Below, piece by piece: positions 17,101 through 25,100 of a stretch of 29,064 bases of DNA (position 1 is the first letter of the stretch; the number at the start of each line of letters is the position of its first letter). This stretch comes from a virus. Where the stretch lies: IMG/VR virus record IMGVR_UViG_3300010883_000287, positions 1 to 29,064 of that record. One strand, written 5' to 3'. Below the pieces are notes generated by a model. That model made no database searches, was not told the DNA's origin, and saw only the letters and a program-made list of their open reading frames with translations. The position numbers and the translations under genes were made by a program.

Positions 17101-19981
17101 TGTATATAATCGTATACAAACAAATAGCGCAGGGACTCCGAATTCTGACTATATCATTAAGGGTGATACAGTTCTATTAAATTATACCGATGTCCTCGAT
17201 CCTTCGCTTGTAAACGAAGTTATTTCCTGGAAAGATGGCGCAGATTACAACGGATCTGGTTATTATAATGTCAACCCGTTTAACGTCTTTACTGGTCTTG
17301 GAGTTCTTAAACTTATGCCAAACAAAGACAGTTACACCGATATTGTTCATCTTCCTGATATTTATCTTCCTGGCGTTGTTGATAGGGACGCTGGGACTAC
17401 ATATACATCAACCCAAACTACGAATCCCGCGAATGGTTTTGACGATAGAGAGTCTTGGACTGTCGAAGAAGGAGACTTGCGATTGAGCGACAACTGGCCT
17501 CGTCTTCCCCCCAGATGGGGCAGCAGACCGATGCCGGCTAGAGAGGAGATAACGACTTCATCGGTATTGACCGATGAACTCACTGGCACTGAAGAAAAAG
17601 TTTACGGTATTCCTTGGATGAGGCAAAGATCTATATACTGCAAAGCAACTGATCTTCGCCCAAATACCAGATACTGGCCTTTCTTCAATAAGGTCAACGT
17701 GAGTCAGTTTTGTTACAAACTTGAAAAGGCAACTTATAACACTGCCATGGCAAATCTTCTGTGGGATAAAGTTCCTGAACAATCCACCACTGGACAGATA
17801 GTCAATCCGGGCAGAAACGGAGAAACGCAAAGTTTGGTTACTGACGCAGACGGAGAGTTATATTACAATTTCTGGTTACCTAACAGTGCTTCAGTCGCGA
17901 GCGTTGCTGGAGGATTCTCTACATTCGATGAGTGGAAAGATTGGATTGACGAGCAAACCAATCTCGCTGCTCAATACGGGTCAGTCAACAATCCAGCAGT
18001 AATGAACCAGAATGGTTGGAAATTTCCATCCGGAAAGGCTGATATGATATTATCAGATGCTGCTTATGGTGACGGTACAACCTATGCAAGCGGCGACCCT
18101 GTGTTATCCATGGCCATGTCTACATACGAAACTGATGGCAAGCTTAAATTGGACCAAAATACCTTTACCACGTATAATGATATTACGACAAATATTCATT
18201 ATCAGGCTTACGATCCTCTTGCTCAGAGTTTCTATATAGATGCTACTGAAGGTACCAGCGCAGGTGTTTTTATTACAAAAGTAGATGTTTTCTTGCGCTC
18301 AGCACCTGCAGCTGGTGATACTCAAACTACCGTTCGCCTGGAAATACGAGAAATGTTAGCTGGAGTTCCGTTTCATCGCCCACCGAACGACAGTTTTAAG
18401 TCTACTAAAAAGGCATCTGAAGTCCGGACTGTACTCGCTTCGATCGATGCTGCTGGTGGAATCGAAAATCATGCTGCGGTTATTGCTAATCCTGTAAACT
18501 TCGAGTTTGAGCAACCTATCTATATTCGAAGTGGAGTGGAATATGCTATTGTACTGCTTTCTGACTGTGATGGATATGAAGCATTCGTTTCCACAACTTA
18601 CGATTTATTGTTGGGTAAGAATACGGAAAGAGTAAGTCAGCAACCAGCTAAAGGTGCGTTTTTCTTGTCATCGAACGGTTCGACTTGGAGCGCAAGACAG
18701 GACCAAAACCTTGCTTATAGAATTTATACTGCCAAGTTTAAGCCTTCAGGTCATGTAAACTTTAGAAATGAAGATATTAACCCTTTCCGTCATAATGACA
18801 GAATACTGTCGTGTGTTACAGGCGAAAATAGGTTTCGTGTCAATCAGTTTGCTCATGGATTAGCTCAAGGAGATTCTTGTGGACTGACCGGACTCGGTGC
18901 CAATACATACTATCCAGAGAATTCAACAACACGAGATGGTGGTGTTAAAGGATCAGTAATGATGACTGGCAATCTGTTGGTCACAGATGCAGACGCCGAT
19001 GGATACTATGTTACTCTTCCTGCAACTACTGGTGCTACAGGCGGAACCTTTCAAGGCGCGTCAACTAATTTCGGATTAAATGCTTGTACAACAAACCAAG
19101 CATTTAACTTCGAATATGGAATGTTTAGTGTGCAAAGTTTAGACTTCCCTAAGACTTCTATCGATTATCAGGGCAGTTTTATTAAGGGAGTTTCACTAAG
19201 CAACGTCGATCGCGCAGACATCGTCGACAAAAGGTTTGGTTGGATCGCTTCTGAACAGAAAAAAATTGCCAATGGATTGATTACGACGTTCGATACTCCG
19301 AGAATGTTAGCAAATCCACAACAACAAAATGCCGAAGTGGTTCCTCTTACGTCCAACTCCCCTTCTATTGTGGTGGGGATAGATTTAAAGAGTGAAGCAC
19401 CTGATACTGGTTTTGGTGGCGCCTTGGCCAATACCGCCAGAACCAACGGTTTTACCTCTGACGTTTCTCCTATTTTGTCAATTGGATCTGCTACATATCT
19501 TATGACCAATTGGCAGATCGACAATCAGCCACTAACTGATGTAGCTAAGACTCCCGTACAAAATAAACCTCAGAATTATGTATCTGAAACAGATCATCGA
19601 TCTGGAAGTACTCCTTCGAAACATATTACAAAACCGATTACTTTAGAACAAGTATCTGTTGGACTTAAAGTTCTTATCGATATATACAAACCGCCAGCAG
19701 CTGCTTTCGACCTTTATTATCGAACCGTAATGGAAGAAGACATTCTCCAGACAAATTGGACACTATTTCCTTTCACGGGAGATCTTCCTGACAATCCGTT
19801 CAGTTCATCTAGTTTTAATATTAATACGCTGCGTTATACAGAGTATCCTTTCTTAATAGGAGGTATAGACGGCACCGCTGAAGCATTTCTGACTTTCCAG
19901 TTGAAAGTCGTAATGAGGTCGACAAATGCTTGTCAGTTTCCGATCATAAGATCTATTAGGACAATTGCTTTAGCGACATAA
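14168..19981 (+). CDS. Giant virion structural protein with DUF4815-type N-terminus
   Basis: The longest protein here (1937 residues). The N-terminus has the DUF4815 pattern FQKILFNSGKALQARELTQ followed by LQTMLQRQISRAADNIFIDGA, found in large structural proteins of many marine and T4-like phages. About residues 530-640 look like an inserted immunoglobulin or fibronectin-III-like domain (GTATITGLVAGKSYTVFAQV). The DUF4815 body seems to resume with DIPTFVSPRNGNTYNLRNYI and DFRPKMD. A short coiled coil, ISRLENRLGRLEETVSLTALE, lies near 860-880. A beta-rich, jelly-roll-like stretch begins at about residue 1350 (DPLAQSFYI ... GVFITKVDVFL). It probably forms a baseplate-periphery or fibre structure in place of T4 gp10-gp12; that role is inferred from position after gp8. 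The stop overlaps the next ATG. Confidence 0.85.
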   Translation: MATPFTDKTSSTVYHDDFSDSAGFQKILFNSGKALQARELTQLQTMLQRQISRAADNIFIDGAAVGDTSGSGPDIRHYVIINSLPVGITAKSYVGTTLKNPEITGVHGGLRFEVSYAEEEYSGGDKATLYGKYVSSNQTDNSNTNQTSELTFLPGEEISDGPAPFEVAPSGIGKGVLFGVQQSNFYTQGHFVYVPQQEIVVSKYNTTTAVEVGFKVIQDVVSVTDDVSLYDNQGSVPNLSSPGADRYRIRMTLTTKDNIVDGDEFVTFSKIKGDREITKKESDDGFNQVKSLVAKTSYDTNGNFIANPFGIRFQGGDSDGALRMTIGPRNSNGPATAFLDGYRLSFMSDSDYSVTKPVSFTTSPFQSTAVSYGNYVNAKPRPSPASPAAGGDIGNLVAADDIYLQQKYYLRNKVTGVVIGSARIKQLFRSQNAAEGTRIYLYDIKINSGQQFRDAQWISKIDTAPSGGAPTTAELGTYIELERDDAAAGGTTQNLGLQIKGTAGNNSSLFRIPGPRGKNLSNVGMTVQRRFQETVAVSPATSIQINDPTTGAVFISPAQWIIVNTTDRTLVSGSTGVVATPEAGGTATITGLVAGKSYTVFAQVVIPNTVETGGAIPPGHSSPKTKTLTRATVTFSAETDVNADFITTLYDGAKLVSVTAGTEDVTRQFTFDGGQRDNYIQPIRLKRAGYVSSTVGITVVLDYFVWGSTGDYFSVNSYQLNAVATATNPAFYYSDIPTFVSPRNGNTYNLRNYIDFRPKMDPALSVMASADRIPLPRNNAIIAYDAEFYNQRTDHIALGYDTKTFEPQIRINKGTEAVTPLPPTVAEQEMVLFSVSYGGNTTGPTDISVRPHRYKRFTMKDISRLENRLGRLEETVSLTALEASAANLIDVDSDGIVRSKTGFFVDDFSRGFAYTASSGDIATGDNSSLRWHEDPASCGNSILGTGPSDSPSWRISPKRADTPINMNIDASPYVGIPSVYNRIQTNSAGTPNSDYIIKGDTVLLNYTDVLDPSLVNEVISWKDGADYNGSGYYNVNPFNVFTGLGVLKLMPNKDSYTDIVHLPDIYLPGVVDRDAGTTYTSTQTTNPANGFDDRESWTVEEGDLRLSDNWPRLPPRWGSRPMPAREEITTSSVLTDELTGTEEKVYGIPWMRQRSIYCKATDLRPNTRYWPFFNKVNVSQFCYKLEKATYNTAMANLLWDKVPEQSTTGQIVNPGRNGETQSLVTDADGELYYNFWLPNSASVASVAGGFSTFDEWKDWIDEQTNLAAQYGSVNNPAVMNQNGWKFPSGKADMILSDAAYGDGTTYASGDPVLSMAMSTYETDGKLKLDQNTFTTYNDITTNIHYQAYDPLAQSFYIDATEGTSAGVFITKVDVFLRSAPAAGDTQTTVRLEIREMLAGVPFHRPPNDSFKSTKKASEVRTVLASIDAAGGIENHAAVIANPVNFEFEQPIYIRSGVEYAIVLLSDCDGYEAFVSTTYDLLLGKNTERVSQQPAKGAFFLSSNGSTWSARQDQNLAYRIYTAKFKPSGHVNFRNEDINPFRHNDRILSCVTGENRFRVNQFAHGLAQGDSCGLTGLGANTYYPENSTTRDGGVKGSVMMTGNLLVTDADADGYYVTLPATTGATGGTFQGASTNFGLNACTTNQAFNFEYGMFSVQSLDFPKTSIDYQGSFIKGVSLSNVDRADIVDKRFGWIASEQKKIANGLITTFDTPRMLANPQQQNAEVVPLTSNSPSIVVGIDLKSEAPDTGFGGALANTARTNGFTSDVSPILSIGSATYLMTNWQIDNQPLTDVAKTPVQNKPQNYVSETDHRSGSTPSKHITKPITLEQVSVGLKVLIDIYKPPAAAFDLYYRTVMEEDILQTNWTLFPFTGDLPDNPFSSSSFNINTLRYTEYPFLIGGIDGTAEAFLTFQLKVVMRSTNACQFPIIRSIRTIALAT

Positions 19982-20208
19982 TGAAAGATTTAAAGTTAAA
20001 TGTTGAAGGATACTCACAATTTACGAAAAATCTTCGAACTGGTACTGTTATAAATAATAACTTAGAGGAAATTTCTGCTGCTCAGTTACGCAAGAAAAAT
20101 AAGTTGGAAAAACAAGAAGATAATCTGAGAATAAAATCAGACATCGAATCCCTGAAAGACGAGATGTCTGAAATAAAATCCCTTCTCAAACAAATGGTAG
20201 AGAAATAA
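19981..20208 (+). CDS. Small coiled-coil protein, 75 residues
   Basis: The start overlaps the stop of the giant protein (TAATG), indicating translational coupling. The second half (LEKQEDNLRIKSDIESLKDE then MSEIKSLLKQMVEK) is a strong charged heptad-type coiled coil. The N-terminus includes NLRTGTVINNNLEE. Short proteins of this shape, with a TGTVIN-like motif and a coiled-coil tail, occur in structural clusters of marine T4-like phages, from memory. It could be an assembly chaperone or a minor structural part for the giant protein; no direct evidence of function. Confidence 0.8.
   Translation: MKDLKLNVEGYSQFTKNLRTGTVINNNLEEISAAQLRKKNKLEKQEDNLRIKSDIESLKDEMSEIKSLLKQMVEK
20049..20056 (+). promoter_or_regulatory. 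Possible internal late promoter element TATAAATA
   Basis: Exact match inside the 75-residue gene (encoding part of VINNN), 153 bases ahead of the next ATG. It could drive the 20210 gene but may be chance in AT-rich coding sequence. Confidence 0.25.
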
Positions 20209-20209
20209 T

Positions 20210-20833
20210 ATGTCACACAAAATTTATCCTGCATTCACTACAGAAGACACTCTCACACAGTTGGTCACCAAGCTTGTCACTCTGACAGACGATGTTGCAA
20301 AAGATGTAGAGACCCTTGAAGATTTTGATAGTGATATTAGTGCGGTTTTTAATGCATCAACAGGTGTTCAGAATTACATAGATAATGTTACTGTTAATGC
20401 CAATAACGGAAGATATTTTTTCGACAGTGATTACATATTAAACGCACAATCTTGTTTCTTTTATTCTCGTGGTCGCATGGACTTTATTGCTGGTGATGAA
20501 GGTGCAACAAAGTACGATGTTTCCTTATGGGCATCAAAAAGTATCGTATTGCGCGCCGATAATGATCTAGAAAATGTTATACTAAAAAGCGGCGAAATAG
20601 AATACGGATCTTTTGTAAATAATGACGGAAATCTAACAATAAAGTCTGGATTAAATGATGTAATCATTTTAAACGGAACATCTGAGCAGGTGTCGGCGAA
20701 CTTTCAGGGAGAAATAGGACTTCCTGATGATGGACCTGCTGCGCCTGATACGACTTCGAAAACGGTAGCAGGTGCTATTAACGAACTTAGAGCAGCAATT
20801 ATTCTCTTAAATGGCGGAAGCTTCCCTCAGTGA
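20210..20833 (+). CDS. Putative fibre-like structural protein, 207 residues
   Basis: Starts one base after the stop of the coiled-coil gene. The N-terminus (about 1-60) is helical with TLTQLVTKLVTLTDDVAKDVETLE. The middle is beta-rich with short repeating turns (KSGEIEYGSFVNN, LTIKSGLNDVIILNG). The end contains TTSKTVAGAINELRAAI, a motif frequent at the ends of trimeric phage fibres and baseplate proteins (TK-TV-GAINEL). It is probably a small trimeric fibre or baseplate appendage. The stop overlaps a GTG that begins a further small reading frame (GTGA). Confidence 0.78.
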   Translation: MSHKIYPAFTTEDTLTQLVTKLVTLTDDVAKDVETLEDFDSDISAVFNASTGVQNYIDNVTVNANNGRYFFDSDYILNAQSCFFYSRGRMDFIAGDEGATKYDVSLWASKSIVLRADNDLENVILKSGEIEYGSFVNNDGNLTIKSGLNDVIILNGTSEQVSANFQGEIGLPDDGPAAPDTTSKTVAGAINELRAAIILLNGGSFPQ

Positions 20834-20994
20834 ATATCATAATTACGGCAAATTTGTTATCTAATAACTCAACAGTGGATTCTATAGTTGTGCAGCAACT
20901 TTCTTCGCAAGATCTGATTCCCCTTTCTAGAAAGTTTGTTATTAGAAAATTGCCGACAAGAATTATCCTGTCCAAAAGAAACATTAACCAATAG
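20830..20994 (+). CDS. Possible small gene, 54 residues, GTG start overlapping the previous stop
   Basis: A GTG at 20830 overlaps the TGA of the preceding gene by the classic GTGA arrangement, with GGAAG 9 bases upstream. The frame reads MNIIITANLLSNNSTVDSIV then VQQLSSQDLIPLSRKFVIRK then LPTRIILSKRNINQ and ends at TAG 20992-20994. It fills almost all of the gap before the next gene, in a genome with little waste, so translation is plausible. No domain is recognised; it is basic toward the C-terminus. It could also be a decayed gene end. Coding status is uncertain. Confidence 0.5.
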   Translation: MNIIITANLLSNNSTVDSIVVQQLSSQDLIPLSRKFVIRKLPTRIILSKRNINQ

Positions 20995-20996
20995 GA

Positions 20997-21004
20997 TATA
21001 AATA
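20997..21004 (+). promoter_or_regulatory. T4-type late promoter element TATAAATA abutting a start codon
   Basis: Exact TATAAATA ending only 5 bases before the ATG at 21010. With T4 spacing, transcription would begin at or within a base or two of the ATG, giving a leaderless message. Confidence 0.7.
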
Positions 21005-21009
21005 GAGTT

Positions 21010-21357
21010 ATGGCACACTACGAAGATATAGAAATAGATCAGGGAGCATCTGTAAAGTACCGAATACAACTCTTAGATGTTGATGGTAGTAACAGAAACC
21101 TCACTAACTATACTGCAAGGGGAAAACTTAATCGTAGTTACGATGCACTTTCTTCAGAATCATTAGATTTTTTGGTGAATATATCATTACCTGTGACACA
21201 GGGCATTATCGATTTTAGTCTGACTTCTGTACAGTCTGACACACTCACTAGACGCAGGTACGTTTACGATATAGAAATAGAACATGTAGAAAACGGTATT
21301 ACTGTAGTCGAACGTGTCCTAGAAGGAGAAGTTTTGGTATCTCGTCAAACGAGTTAG
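21010..21357 (+). CDS. Small beta-rich virion protein, 115 residues
   Basis: The opening IEIDQGASVKYRIQLLDVDG followed by NRNLTNYTARGKLNRSYD follows a pattern seen in small proteins of marine T4-like phages and in N-terminal domains of baseplate upper proteins: a DQG element, a beta hairpin and L-T-x-Y-T-A-x-G/A-x-L/I-x-R/K. It ends VVERVLEGEVLVSRQTS, with the usual GEV-x-V-S/T terminal strand. It is probably an immunoglobulin-like structural protein of the baseplate or fibre. A late promoter motif sits directly before the ATG, with no good Shine-Dalgarno at the usual distance (AGGA is 13 bases away). Confidence 0.78.
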   Translation: MAHYEDIEIDQGASVKYRIQLLDVDGSNRNLTNYTARGKLNRSYDALSSESLDFLVNISLPVTQGIIDFSLTSVQSDTLTRRRYVYDIEIEHVENGITVVERVLEGEVLVSRQTS

Positions 21358-21395
21358 TAAAATAATATTAAGATTCAATACAATTTGTAAAAGTG

Positions 21396-21401
21396 AAGGA
21401 G
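21396..21401 (+). promoter_or_regulatory. Shine-Dalgarno AAGGAG for the 55-residue gene
   Basis: AAGGAG ends 9 bases before the ATG at 21411. The spacer is almost exactly TATAAATA. This is the main evidence that the short frame downstream is translated. Confidence 0.75.
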
Positions 21402-21409
21402 TATAAATA
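21402..21409 (+). promoter_or_regulatory. Late promoter-like TATAAATA between ribosome site and start codon
   Basis: Exact match lying inside the Shine-Dalgarno to ATG spacer. Transcription from it would begin a few bases inside the 55-residue gene, so it could serve only the following gene (ATG 21638), or it may be a chance A/T spacer. Confidence 0.45.
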
Positions 21410-21410
21410 A

Positions 21411-21578
21411 ATGAGTATAGGTACAACAAGTGGGTTAGGTAAACTTACGGGTACTGGTCACGTCACCAGAGCAGATGGAACTATAGAACCATTTGTCATC
21501 GACGTCGAACTTACATCAGAGGAATCGGAATCGATTGAAGAAAATTTGCAGCAACAAAATCTAGATTCCCAAGAATAA
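21411..21578 (+). CDS. Small acidic protein, 55 residues
   Basis: Reads MSIGTTSGLGKLTGTGHVTR then ADGTIEPFVIDVELTSEESE then SIEENLQQQNLDSQE. A consensus AAGGAG lies 9 bases before the ATG. The first 35 residues look like a small beta unit (KLTGTGHVTRADGTIEPFVID), and the tail is acidic and glutamine-rich. It sits among small structural genes and no family is recognised. It may be a minor virion or assembly protein. The good ribosome site, absence of overlap and context support a real gene. Confidence 0.72.
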   Translation: MSIGTTSGLGKLTGTGHVTRADGTIEPFVIDVELTSEESESIEENLQQQNLDSQE

Positions 21579-21599
21579 AACAAAACATTAAGAAGTGGT

Positions 21600-21607
21600 T
21601 TTAAATA
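21600..21607 (+). promoter_or_regulatory. Possible late promoter variant TTTAAATA
   Basis: One mismatch to TATAAATA, 30 bases before the ATG at 21638, the same spacing as the exact copies before gp25 and 11073. Confidence 0.35.
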
Positions 21608-21637
21608 AAATCACTCAATTAAAATTAGGAGAAACAT

Positions 21638-22033
21638 ATGGCTATAACACATTCAAATGCAGTAAGAAATGCGGTTGCGAATACTGTAGTAGATGCCGTC
21701 GACGCATTAGGCGTCGGAACCGGCACTTTAAACTTTCGTGCGGCAGCAGATGCGGTTGCGAGCATTGCCACGCTGCCTTTCCAAAATCCGGCATTCGGCG
21801 CCGCAGGCGTTGTAACCGTTGGACTGGCCACGGCAAATCCAATTACTGATGATACAACTGCTGTGGCAGGAACAGTAAGTCACTTCGATGTGAAAGATTC
21901 AACTGCCGCCACAATTTTTCAGGGTACTGTAAGTATCACAACGGGAACGGGTGATATCAAATTGTCCTCTGTAGAAATAGGAACAAACGATACTATTTCT
22001 GTATCTCTCTTGACATACACTGCTCCCCTATAA
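21638..22033 (+). CDS. Alanine-rich small structural protein, 131 residues
   Basis: TTAGGAGAAACAT gives a strong ribosome site. The N-terminal helix (SNAVRNAVANTVVDAVDALG) is followed by GTGTLNFRAAADAVASIATL, an FGAAGVVTVGLATANP segment and a beta-rich end. This N-A-x-R-N-A ... L-x-F-R/Y ... F-G-A-A layout recurs in small proteins of unrelated tailed phages, often near tail or decoration genes, from memory; the exact function is unknown. It may decorate the capsid or tail. Local GC is distinctly higher (about 57-62 percent in 21721-21840) than in gp25 and gp6. A terminator follows at once. Confidence 0.78.
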   Translation: MAITHSNAVRNAVANTVVDAVDALGVGTGTLNFRAAADAVASIATLPFQNPAFGAAGVVTVGLATANPITDDTTAVAGTVSHFDVKDSTAATIFQGTVSITTGTGDIKLSSVEIGTNDTISVSLLTYTAPL

Positions 22034-22053
22034 TAGAATTTAAAGTTTATTCC

Positions 22054-22085
22054 AAAAAGGAAGGGTTATTCCTTCCTTTTTTTTT
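22054..22085 (+). terminator. Intrinsic (rho-independent) terminator
   Basis: An 11-bp perfect stem (AAAAAGGAAGG pairing with CCTTCCTTTTT), a 6-base GTTATT loop and a continuous T run to 22085. It ends the transcript of the small structural genes and insulates the fibre gene that follows. Confidence 0.92.
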
Positions 22086-22087
22086 AC

Positions 22088-22095
22088 ACTAAATA
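22088..22095 (+). promoter_or_regulatory. Weak late promoter candidate for the fibre gene
   Basis: ACTAAATA matches TATAAATA at six of eight bases, 48 bases before the fibre ATG. The fibre gene follows a strong terminator, so some promoter between 22086 and 22143 is expected, but no exact element is present. Confidence 0.25.
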
Positions 22096-22143
22096 AAGTA
22101 AAAAGATAAAAACAAGTTAATAGTATATAATCAGGAATATCTA

Positions 22144-25100
22144 ATGGCCAAAATCCAACGACCCAAACCATATGCTGGCATTACAACCAGAAATTTGTAT
22201 GGCACCGAGAACGAATATACTTGGAACCAATCGGCAGGAGGGACAGGCGAGCCATTAACTCATGGCGAAATGGACGTAAACTTGGTTGCACTCGACCAGA
22301 ATGCCAAGAACGGCAAATTCTGGGAAGGGATAAAATCTGAAAATTTTGCAATAGACATTACTGTTGGCGGATTGTTTATAGATAATCCATATAATACTGG
22401 CGGTGGCGCTGTGAGTAGCGTCGCTTTCGACCCTGCTACTTACATCGATTATCGCCACGATAGTGCAGCAGTTAAAACTCGGATACTACGGCAGCTGCCA
22501 CAGGATGATCCTAACGCCCTTAGGGATAGCGCACACGATTTCACCATTGTACAAGGTAACATCAATTCCTACAAAGGGGATTTAAAACTACAAAACGGAA
22601 AAATAGAGTACGGAACTGCTGGAGATCAGGCTGTTGGGTTACCTGATCAGGGACTAGGACTTGCTTTCCATGATACGGTCAACGGCGAGACTATGCGGTT
22701 GGGAACAAAACAAGATCTTCTCATCGGCACAACCTCCAACCCTGTTATGGGTGCCGCAACCGATTATAGTCAGTTACGAGTAACTAATAACGCTGACGTT
22801 CTTGTCCAATTTGGAACAACAGCATATGGCACTAGTGCAGGGGATTACCGCACAACGTTTTTACAATTAGGTGGTGCCGGAGACACTCCTGCAAAATCTA
22901 AATCTCCTGGTCTTAGAGCAACACAGAATAGTCATACCAATGTTAGCGATTGGAACCTTGCTTTAACTTCTTGGGACCACGCTAATTCCGCATATGTTGA
23001 TGCTATTACTGTGGCACCAAATGGCAGTTTAACTTTCGCGAAAGACTTAGTTCTTTGGGATGGCGTAGCACCTACACCTGCCCAGAAAACAACATTGTAT
23101 CCATCCGACACAAACGGAGAAACAATATTCGCCAGCAACATAATCACTGGCAGCTGGAAAGCGACTGGTCCTGTCATACTGGAAAATGTGACGATAAATG
23201 GTATCCTGACCTATAACGGTGGAAGTGGCGACGTCCCGATTGAGACGCTCAATGCGACCATTACGCACCCGACAGCAGGGGTGGCAAGTGGTTTTGCCGC
23301 AATAACACAGGTCACCGGACCAGCTGGGACTCTAGCAATTGCATTCGATGCTGCATATAAAATACCATCTATTGCCAAACAAACAACTTGGGATGGTATG
23401 CTGCCGAAAACTGGCGGCACGGCAACCACTAACCACATAACAACAGGAGATTTGTGGGTAGATACAGAAATCAGAGTAGACACAATCTCGGCATCCAGTC
23501 ATCACGCATCTGTAAAGACCAATGGCGCGCAGCAGTTGGTACTCAATGCTGGCGAATCGGGTGCTGTTGACAAGGCATCAAATCTGCAAACTAGTGAAAA
23601 AATATATCTCAATGCAGAGATGGGAATAGAAATAAGTAGTTCGAGTACAAATAATTGGGACGCTGGCGGGTCTACATGGCTCAATAAAAGAACCACCACC
23701 ATCAACAAGGATGGTATCGTTACAGATGGATCGGTGTCTGCTTCTTCAGGAGGATTCGTAGGAGATCTGCAAGGAACTGCCTCTTCAGCTACCGAGGCCG
23801 ACACTATAAAAGTTGTTGCCTCGACAGGAAACTACTATTGGTCAGGTGCCACTTTAGCAACGGCCAGCACTATCGCAGCTCGAGATGGCAGTGGGGACAT
23901 TTATGCGACTAGGTTTAGAGGAGAAGTCATTGGTAATGCTTCCACTGCAACAAATTCGCAACAGTTTGCGTCAAGCACTGCCGGACATACTCCTGGTAGT
24001 GCCGATGCCTATTGGTTAGTTAATAATTGGAATGGTTCTTATTGGCGCATAACATCAGTCAGACCTGCCGGCACTGGTGAAAATCCAAATGTAAGTGTGC
24101 AACATGCATCAGTAACAGATTACGCAACTCAGGCAGGCAATGCAAATGTATTGCGACAAAACGGAACCAGTGCCACCAAATATGCATATATAATCCCTGA
24201 AAACCATTCCTACGCCCCCGTACGGGGGAAACTATACACTCCTGTTGGACTCTATGTTGATGGAACTGGATATTTCGGCCAAAATGTCACGCTGGCCGAT
24301 GGTAAGACACTTACAGGAAATGTTGTGGGAAATGCTTCCTCTGCTACAAACGCCACTAAAATACAAATTAATGGCGGCGTATCTTATTGGCCAGCTGCCA
24401 CTACGGCAACTAACAGCACTGTCGCATCCCGAACGAGTACGGGAAAACTGTACGCAAACGAATTCGTCGGTCCTTTAAATGGTAACGTCACTGGTAACGT
24501 CACTGGTTCTTTGACTCGCTCTAGTTATGGTTCTTTCGCTCTCGACAACTACTACACTGCAGATTTGTTCAGAACGGGAAATAAGGCCATTCGGTTCCGA
24601 AACACTGTAACAAGCGGTGATGCAAGAATTTCACACGACATTACAGGCGGAGGAAGATTTGTTATTTACCCTGCACTACAACTAAGCCAATCTGGTACCA
24701 ATGGACTGGCAAATGCTGCCGTCAACAACAAGTACTGGCTTATCAACGCAAACGGCGATGTGTATAACACAGGTGGTCTGGAGACAGGTGCTATTAGTTG
24801 CACTACCATCGCCAGTAGCAGTATCACTGTCAGTGGCACTATCAGTGCCACTGGTGATATTACAGCATTCGCTGCTTCTGATAAAAGGCTGAAAGATAAT
24901 ATCAGTCCAATCGAAAATGCATTAGAAAAAGTTGCTTCCATCAGTGGTAACACATTCGATTGGAACGACAAGGCTGATAAAGAGGGAAGTGAAATTGGTG
25001 TTATCGCACAAGAGATCGAGGCTCTAGGACTTCCAGGTGTGACGACAACAAGAGAAGATGGATATAAAGCAGTTCGTTATGAAAAACTTGTCCCACTGCT

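Noticed and set aside
21595-21849. + strand Cys/Arg-rich frame over the Ala-rich small structural gene
   Set aside because: Out-of-frame reading of a GC-rich Ala/Gly/Val coding region; the 21638 frame has the ribosome site and family-like sequence.
24215-24228. CCCCCGTACGGGGG palindrome in the fibre gene, considered as a terminator or regulatory hairpin
   Set aside because: No T run follows, the stem is short, and a 14-bp palindrome is expected about once or twice per window by chance.
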